Source: Ustilago trichophora (lineage: Eukaryota > Basidiomycota > Ustilaginomycetes > Ustilaginales > Ustilaginaceae). Taken from it: a stretch of 64,000 bases of DNA. Where the stretch lies: positions 1,116,001 to 1,180,000 of the forward strand of contig OOIN01000003.1 in the NCBI GenBank assembly GCA_900323505.1, read 5' to 3'. Shown here piece after piece: positions 58,816-64,000 of the stretch. Position 1 is the stretch's first letter. The number at the start of each line of letters is the position of its first letter. Under the pieces are notes generated by a model that made no database searches, was not told the origin of the DNA, and saw only the letters and a list, made by a program, of their open reading frames with translations. Made by a program: the position numbers and the translations under genes.

Positions 58816-61527
58816 TCACGAGCTCGCAATCGCCTCGACGACCAGCTCAATCTCTTCCTTGGCGGCACGGGTATCGGTGGAAAGAAGGTAGGTACATTTA
58901 GCTTGGTCAAGCTCGCTCTCCAGAGTTTGCCGCACCTCGAGACAGAGCGAATGGCTCATGGTGCAGTCTTCGTGCTGGTCGCGGATCGAGAGCAGGTGGA
59001 TTGGGTCTAGCGGAATGACAGTCTTTAGACTGCTGTCGGTAGAGGACCTTGTCAGGATCAGCTGTTTCTTGGACACCTGGTACCAGCGTCTCTTCCACTG
59101 CATTGCTCCTTCGACCTGGAGATTGAGCCATCCCTGAAGGAGCGGTGCGCCTGTGTCGCTTTCTTCCAGCATTGCCTTCTTGAGCTCAGACAGTCGGCTC
59201 TGCCGGTAGCTTGCCCTTGCACGTTCTTGCTCGATCCGCTCGCTTTCCCGCTGCTCTCTGGCTTCAGCCTCGGCTTTCAATTTGGCTTCACGTTCCGCCA
59301 GATGCTGAATCTTGAGTTCGTATTCTTGCTTGATGCGTTCGGCCTCCTGCTCTCGCCACTCTTGCTCTTCTCGAATTCGGTTGGCTCGATCGCACTCGAG
59401 CCGGCGCTGCTCCTCGATTGCTCGTCGACGTCGCTTCTCGGCAGCCTCAAGCTTGCTGCGTTCGTAAGCATCAAGCTGGTCACGCGCAACTTGCTCTCTC
59501 GCCCACTTAGCTCGACGGATCGCTTCGGCTTCCATCTTGTCTTTGGCCCCACGCTCAACATGGGCCAGCTCTTCCGCCAGCCGCCGCGTCTCGCTCCGGG
59601 CTTCGCGCACAGCGACGTTGGCAGCTTCTTCTGCTGCTTTGGCCCTGGCTTCAGCTTGCGCCAATCGATCGCGAAGATCCTGCATCTCGGCTCCCTCGGC
59701 GTCTTTTGCGCTTTCCTGCTCCTGGTCTAGGAGTTTTGACGATGGCTCAATCCACGGCGCTAGAGGGTGAGTCATCGAATCGGGTGATCCCAGGGCCCCT
59801 GTCCACTCCTCACCGTCAGCAGAACCATTCTCGGTCTCGGCCGGTGGGGCGGGAAGTTCCTTGTCAAAGATGGATGAAGCCGCCACACTTCCCGTCGAGC
59901 TCGATGCGGCGCACCGATTTTGCTCCACCGACGCCACTGACTCGCTGCACGATGGCTGTCGGCTACGAAATCTGCTCGGAGTGGCTGCCTCTGACGCCGG
60001 GCGCTCCGCTCTGAAGGATGAAGCGTTGATGTTGGAGGAAGGAGCCTGGCCAGGCAAGCTCAAGAACGAGGCGCGTTGGCTGGCCTCTTCCGCAAACTCC
60101 CAGAGGCTCAACGACTGGATGCTGCTGCGAATACTCTCGTGACTTTCTGACGTTCTGGATGCATCACTGAGCGACGCCGTCAGTGTGCGCACATCTTCCG
60201 TGATCATGACCGGCTCCTCAAGTCGGGGCGACCGCGACCCATTTCGCGTCGAAGGGAGCGTCTCCGTAGAGAGAGTTCTGGTAGACCTGACTTCATCCTC
60301 GAGCCTGTTTCTGCTCGAGAGACGCGGCGAATGAATGCTTGACGGGCGTGTAGAAGGGGAGGCGGCGGCCGAGGGTGAGGGTGAAGATGGAGCAGGAGGA
60401 GGGGCAAACGACGGAGGTGGAGCCAGTGGTGGACTGATAGCTGGGCGAGGAGTACGATTTGCTGGTGATCTGAGCAGGCCGTGCTGCTCGGCTCGCAGCT
60501 TTTTCATGACTTCATCGCGAATGGCTTCGTCGACACGGATGCGTTCTCGTTCGTCCGAAAGACGCTTCCGTTCGTCTGTGGTTAGCCATTCTCGCGGGCT
60601 GCGTGTAGTCTCGAGATCGCTCTGCTTGCGTAGCTGAATCGGATTCTGCAGGGCTTGCTCCGTCAAAGAGGCTGCGGTCGGCGTCGAGGAAGCGCGAAAG
60701 GTGACTGTGGTTCCTTCGGAATCATCTGCACAGGCTGGCAACGCAGGGAGTCCGGTCTTGGGCGGAGGCACCGGAGCGACATCGGCGCTGTCGATCTCTG
60801 TGTTCTGCTTGGGTGTTTCGACTACTGATTCGAGATCGATGACAATACCAGGATAGCCCCGCTCCGATAGCTTGATAAAGAGGGAAGAGTGGAAGGACTT
60901 GGCGCGGGAGGTGACCGGTGTTGAGAGCTTTTGATCGCTGCTGCGATAGGATGGGCCAACATCGGACACTGGTCGGGACCAAGTGGCGTCATGGCCGAGC
61001 TCTTCAGGGGACGATGGTGCACTCGGTTTTGCACGGGTGGTGACACTAGTTGCCGAATTGGAGGACCAAGAAGCCCGGAAGTCCTGAGCAATGTTGGGCG
61101 AGGTGATGTGGGCAAAGCCGTCGAGCTGCAATTTGGAACCCACGAGGGCTGAGGTGAGCTGAGAGGCGTTGGCGATGGTGACGGCAGCAAATAGCGCAGC
61201 GCCAAGAGAAGATTGGAGTGCTCTGCCTTGTACGAGCACTTGAGCTCGCTTGAGTCCGGTCAGATTTTGGCCCAGAGATATGACAAGTAGCAACCTTGAT
61301 TGGACCCGCAGAAGGGCAAACCGAGTGTCGTGGGTGCGTAGCTTGGAGCGAAGAGCATCGAGGCCGCCTGCCGCTGTCTCTATGAGATGTAAAGGTGCTG
61401 ACCGACTGGTGCTTGCCTCTGCAGCGGCGAGAACGATGTGATCGTAGCGGCAGTCCGCTTGCTGTAGCTGGCTGACGGCTGTGCGCACACTTGAGTCGAA
61501 CGTGCTGCCGTTGGATGTTGCCATCAT
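58816..61527 (-). CDS. ADF-H, coiled-coil and PH domain protein
   Basis: 903 residues, single exon. The open frame extends to a TTG at 61851, but the first ATGs are 61527 and 61524. Residues about 25-150 resemble an ADF-H (cofilin/coactosin/drebrin) domain: a hydrophobic strand, GGLDALRSKLRTHDTRFALL, a strand ending in VISLG, then the 'LKRAQVLVQGRALQSSL' actin-binding-helix position. A Ser/Pro-rich linker follows. A strong coiled coil (about 630-790; Ala/Glu/Arg/Gln heptads) leads straight into a C-terminal PH domain (about 795-900; LLQGWLNLQ, KRRWYQVSKKQLILT). This suggests an adaptor that couples actin or Arp2/3-type machinery to phosphoinositide membranes. I do not recognise a named protein with this order. 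PH is secure; ADF-H is by pattern and moderately sure. Confidence 0.82.
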   Translation of the reverse strand: MMATSNGSTFDSSVRTAVSQLQQADCRYDHIVLAAAEASTSRSAPLHLIETAAGGLDALRSKLRTHDTRFALLRVQSRLLLVISLGQNLTGLKRAQVLVQGRALQSSLGAALFAAVTIANASQLTSALVGSKLQLDGFAHITSPNIAQDFRASWSSNSATSVTTRAKPSAPSSPEELGHDATWSRPVSDVGPSYRSSDQKLSTPVTSRAKSFHSSLFIKLSERGYPGIVIDLESVVETPKQNTEIDSADVAPVPPPKTGLPALPACADDSEGTTVTFRASSTPTAASLTEQALQNPIQLRKQSDLETTRSPREWLTTDERKRLSDERERIRVDEAIRDEVMKKLRAEQHGLLRSPANRTPRPAISPPLAPPPSFAPPPAPSSPSPSAAASPSTRPSSIHSPRLSSRNRLEDEVRSTRTLSTETLPSTRNGSRSPRLEEPVMITEDVRTLTASLSDASRTSESHESIRSSIQSLSLWEFAEEASQRASFLSLPGQAPSSNINASSFRAERPASEAATPSRFRSRQPSCSESVASVEQNRCAASSSTGSVAASSIFDKELPAPPAETENGSADGEEWTGALGSPDSMTHPLAPWIEPSSKLLDQEQESAKDAEGAEMQDLRDRLAQAEARAKAAEEAANVAVREARSETRRLAEELAHVERGAKDKMEAEAIRRAKWAREQVARDQLDAYERSKLEAAEKRRRRAIEEQRRLECDRANRIREEQEWREQEAERIKQEYELKIQHLAEREAKLKAEAEAREQRESERIEQERARASYRQSRLSELKKAMLEESDTGAPLLQGWLNLQVEGAMQWKRRWYQVSKKQLILTRSSTDSSLKTVIPLDPIHLLSIRDQHEDCTMSHSLCLEVRQTLESELDQAKCTYLLSTDTRAAKEEIELVVEAIASS

Positions 61528-62434
61528 ATTTGCATCAGGCCGCAGGCCGGATGGTGAACGCAGATCTTTTTTTCGATGAGTGAGGGTAGCTTGGCCTGGT
61601 GATGAGATTCTACGATGCGTGTTGGGTCGAGATGTGATGAGAGACTGAAACCATGAGCAGAAGTTGGAGGCAGCCAGCTGCCAAAAATCGAAGGGACGTG
61701 ATGTTCGACTCGGCCGTCTACGATCTCGTCGGCTGGATTCCGTCAGCAGTTGAATTGCAAGCTGGGAGATGGGAATAGGATGAGGGTATAGGTGGGAGAG
61801 CGAGAGTGAGTGGGTGATGGTGGTACAGATCCTTGAGAGGATGATGGACAAACGAGTAGGATGTTGTTGCAGACGGGGACGAGGAACGGAAGAGGCTGTC
61901 CATAGGCTAGTCGGGAGCTTCCGACGCGAGTGCTAAGCGCCTTGTGGCTTCTGTCGGGTAGTCCGCAAAAGCTGTCTTAGCTTGACGATTAGAGTCTACG
62001 CTCACATCAGAAACGATTCAGCTTTTACTTGGAATACGGCATCAAGCGGAGTAGCAAGCATGCGTTCGGTTGCTCGCCAACGGAGCCGGTGCTGCAAAGA
62101 GCGCATAGCCCGGCGTCTCGCAGCCACTCTGTCAAGGGAGCTAAAAGGCTTTGGTTCTGCACCTTGGTGTCGCTGCTTGGATCTGGGCGCTGCTGATTCC
62201 GCCTCAGTCTCGGAGACAAGTTCTCAGAGCAAGGGTGACAGACAACTGCGGTGGAGTCTTTCCCCCTTGCACGGTTGTGTGGTTGCATAGAAAAGTGCGA
62301 AGAGACAATTTTCAGGGTCAGACATGCATCTGCAGTGTTGATCTTTTGGAGATTTCCTTCTTTTTGGGTACTGGTTGCTCGCTTAATTGATCGGCGCTTG
62401 AAAAGAGCGCAGCTTGCGTTGCATACTGTACTTG

Positions 62435-62444
62435 TACAGTACAG
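62435..62444 (+). repeat. TACAGTACAG element, copy 4
   Basis: Lies in ACTGTACTTGTACAGTACAG, which can fold on itself around TGTACTTGTACA. About 910 bp upstream of the ADF-H/PH start. Confidence 0.5.
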
Positions 62445-63711
62445 TACACTCTGCGTTGCACTGTAGGTGGAAACCATGCTTGCACCCCATATATGAAGAC
62501 TCTGAAGGGTGGCTTTGAGTGACAGATCAATGATGAAACGTCTTGTGTCATGATTCGGAAAGGCCGAAACGGCGACTGCACACTAACAATTCGGCGTGGC
62601 CGTTCATTTGTCGAAGCCACCCACTCTTCCAGCGTTCCTGCGGCCTAAGCGGGACAGGCACGAACCTCAGCGCTTTGATTGTGTGAGAGAGGCGACTAAA
62701 ATTGAACGTGGAAATCAACTGCGCCTCTCTGCAAGCCCCCCTTTTTGTTGCCTTCTAGCGGTCGGCCTCGCATTCCATCATCTTGAACCCACCGGTCGAG
62801 GGATGCAGCTGCACCGATCGGGCCAAAGCTCAGATTTTGGCACATGCACCGCTGTCTTGGCCTCGCCTATTTAGCCTTTCACTGTCTGTTTGCGCACAAA
62901 TCTCGGACACAATCTCAGTGCAGGATAGCTGCGCTCCGAGAAAAAAGAATCGCTGTCCTCGTCCCGATTGTCCATCCTCATGGCATCGCCTCACATCGTC
63001 GATGGCACCCACTGTCCCTCACGGTCCCTCATTCTGCCCCTGTCTCCGCCAAAGCTTGGTCCCCGTGAGAACAACAGCTGCCATCATCCTAATCATTCTT
63101 GATCCGCTGGTACAGTCCCGCTATCTCTGAGCACCCAAATCTTGGCTCTCTTGCGCCGTTGTATGGCGCACATCAACCATCATAGGCATGCACGCCGGCA
63201 CATCTAATCTTTACAGTGCCTCAAATGGCGCAGATGGATAGGATATAGCTCCGGTAATATCACACAGACCTCTCAAGAGGACAGCAAGAAAACCGGAATC
63301 GCTACAAGTATGGTGAAGTGCTAACTTATTCCCGATGCACCGAAGCGCGGCTTCAGGTCTCCGTCTCATGAAGCCGCTAGGGGCTCTGACCGATTCGCCG
63401 TCATCGCGCTCACGCTTTCCTCTATACAATTCCCACGAAGCCCACGTTTTCATCGCAACGGCGCTCACGAAACCACACCATGCCTATTGTCTTGCCTCGA
63501 TCGTGCGTGACAGCCACAGATATAGTATCATCGAGTTGGTGGGAGAGGTCGCCCTAGACTTGGTCAGCTGTCTAGACCGGCTACAATCCCCCGTAAGGCC
63601 AGCTGTCAATCCCACAATTCAGTTATGCGCGCCTGACGGCATGCTTCCTGTCATTTCATCTCGATCATGTCTTGGCTTCCGACGGCACCCCGAGCCTCGC
63701 TCTCGGATCTC

Positions 63712-63718
63712 TTATAAG
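63712..63718 (+). promoter_or_regulatory. TATA-like box of right-edge gene
   Basis: TTATAAG, about 115 bp before the ATG at 63829. Spacing is reasonable for a TATA element; use is inferred. Confidence 0.3.
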
Positions 63719-63828
63719 CCATCCTCTTACTTGACTGAGCCCAAAAATCCCTTCGAGCTGACCACAGACCTGTCTTCGTCTTTGACCACATACTCCGCGA
63801 CCTCTCGCCAAGTGGCACAGCCTACACA

Positions 63829-64000
63829 ATGGACGGCATCGGCTTCATCGCAAATCTGCACGCAACGACCTTGGATCCGCAAGCCTCGACCTCCTTACTT
63901 CTCAAGCCAGTACGAAGCCAATGTCGAGCATCTTCCAATGGCTCCATCTCTGGAAAGGCCAAAAGCTTCGTAAGCAGAAGCAGGAGCTTTTTCTCCGCCT
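63829..64000 (+). CDS. Probable 5' end of a gene cut by the window edge
   Basis: An ATG at 63829 opens a frame that stays open for 57 codons to the last base. It reads MDGIGFIANLHATTLDPQAS at the start and ends Ser/Arg-rich (SFVSRSRSFFSA). No stop occurs and the composition resembles disordered N termini of other proteins here. A TATA-like box lies about 115 bp upstream. No domain is visible in so short a piece. It could also be a chance frame. Confidence 0.4.
   Translation, partial: MDGIGFIANLHATTLDPQASTSLLLKPVRSQCRASSNGSISGKAKSFVSRSRSFFSA

Larger units (their letters stand above)
61528..63828. other. Long spacer without supportable gene
   Basis: About 2.3 kb. It holds the leader of the ADF-H/PH gene (61528-61950), one TACAGTACAG copy in an imperfect palindrome (62424-62449), and pyrimidine-rich sequence toward the right-hand gene. 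A 212-codon frame at 63335-63973 (+) overlaps the putative gene start in another frame and has no domain. No tRNA was found. Confidence 0.45.

Noticed and set aside
63335..63973. A 212-codon plus-strand frame
   Set aside because: Has an ATG but no domain, and overlaps the more gene-like right-edge start in a different frame. Kept only as spacer content.
1..64000. Transposons, CRISPR arrays, rRNA or a secondary-metabolite cluster
   Set aside because: No transposase or reverse-transcriptase motifs, no spaced direct repeats, no rRNA-like sequence and no linked biosynthetic genes were seen.

Overview
This is fungal nuclear DNA, most likely from a basidiomycete of the smut lineage (Ustilaginomycotina). 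Very long coding frames run without introns (up to about 1,870 codons). Only three coding introns are visible, each 89-122 bp with GT...AG ends. The proteins carry long Ser/Ala/Pro/Gln-rich linkers around well-conserved fungal domains. The taxon is inferred from gene style and protein families. I cannot name the species.

Layout, left to right: a Zn2Cys6 transcription factor (+), an unrecognised KEN-containing protein (-), an RSC7/NPL6-type remodeller subunit (-), a small orphan (+), a CS-domain/EF-hand/tail-anchored protein (-), a BEM3-type PX-PH-RhoGAP (+), a membrane-anchored YjbQ/UPF0047 protein (+), PRMT5 (-), SPT2 (+), NAA50 (-), a ROM2-type DEP-RhoGEF-PH-CNH protein (+), VPS15 (+), phospholipase B (-), ARP3 (+), a choline/ethanolaminephosphotransferase (-), mitochondrial ferredoxin reductase ARH1 (+), a class-III aminotransferase (-), a giant forkhead factor (-), an ADF-H/coiled-coil/PH protein (-), and the probable 5' end of one more gene (+) cut by the right edge.

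The content is mainly core eukaryotic machinery. Chromatin and protein modification are represented by RSC7, SPT2, PRMT5, NAA50 and two transcription factors. Cell polarity and actin are represented by the BEM3-like GAP, the ROM2-like Rho1 GEF, ARP3 and the ADF-H/PH protein. Membranes and lipids are represented by VPS15, PLB and CPT/EPT, and mitochondrial metabolism by ARH1 and the aminotransferase. Most neighbours are convergent or divergent with short spacers. I see no biosynthetic cluster, transposon, tRNA, rRNA or CRISPR.

Three spacers are unusually long: 13330-15718, 56637-58815 and 61528-63828. They and other upstream regions hold long A/T homopolymers. Four copies of the 10-mer TACAGTACAG lie in two of these spacers. 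Several apparent long frames begin at non-ATG codons, so starts were moved to the first in-frame ATG (KEN protein, RSC7, BEM3-like, YjbQ, PRMT5, ROM2-like, ADF-H/PH).
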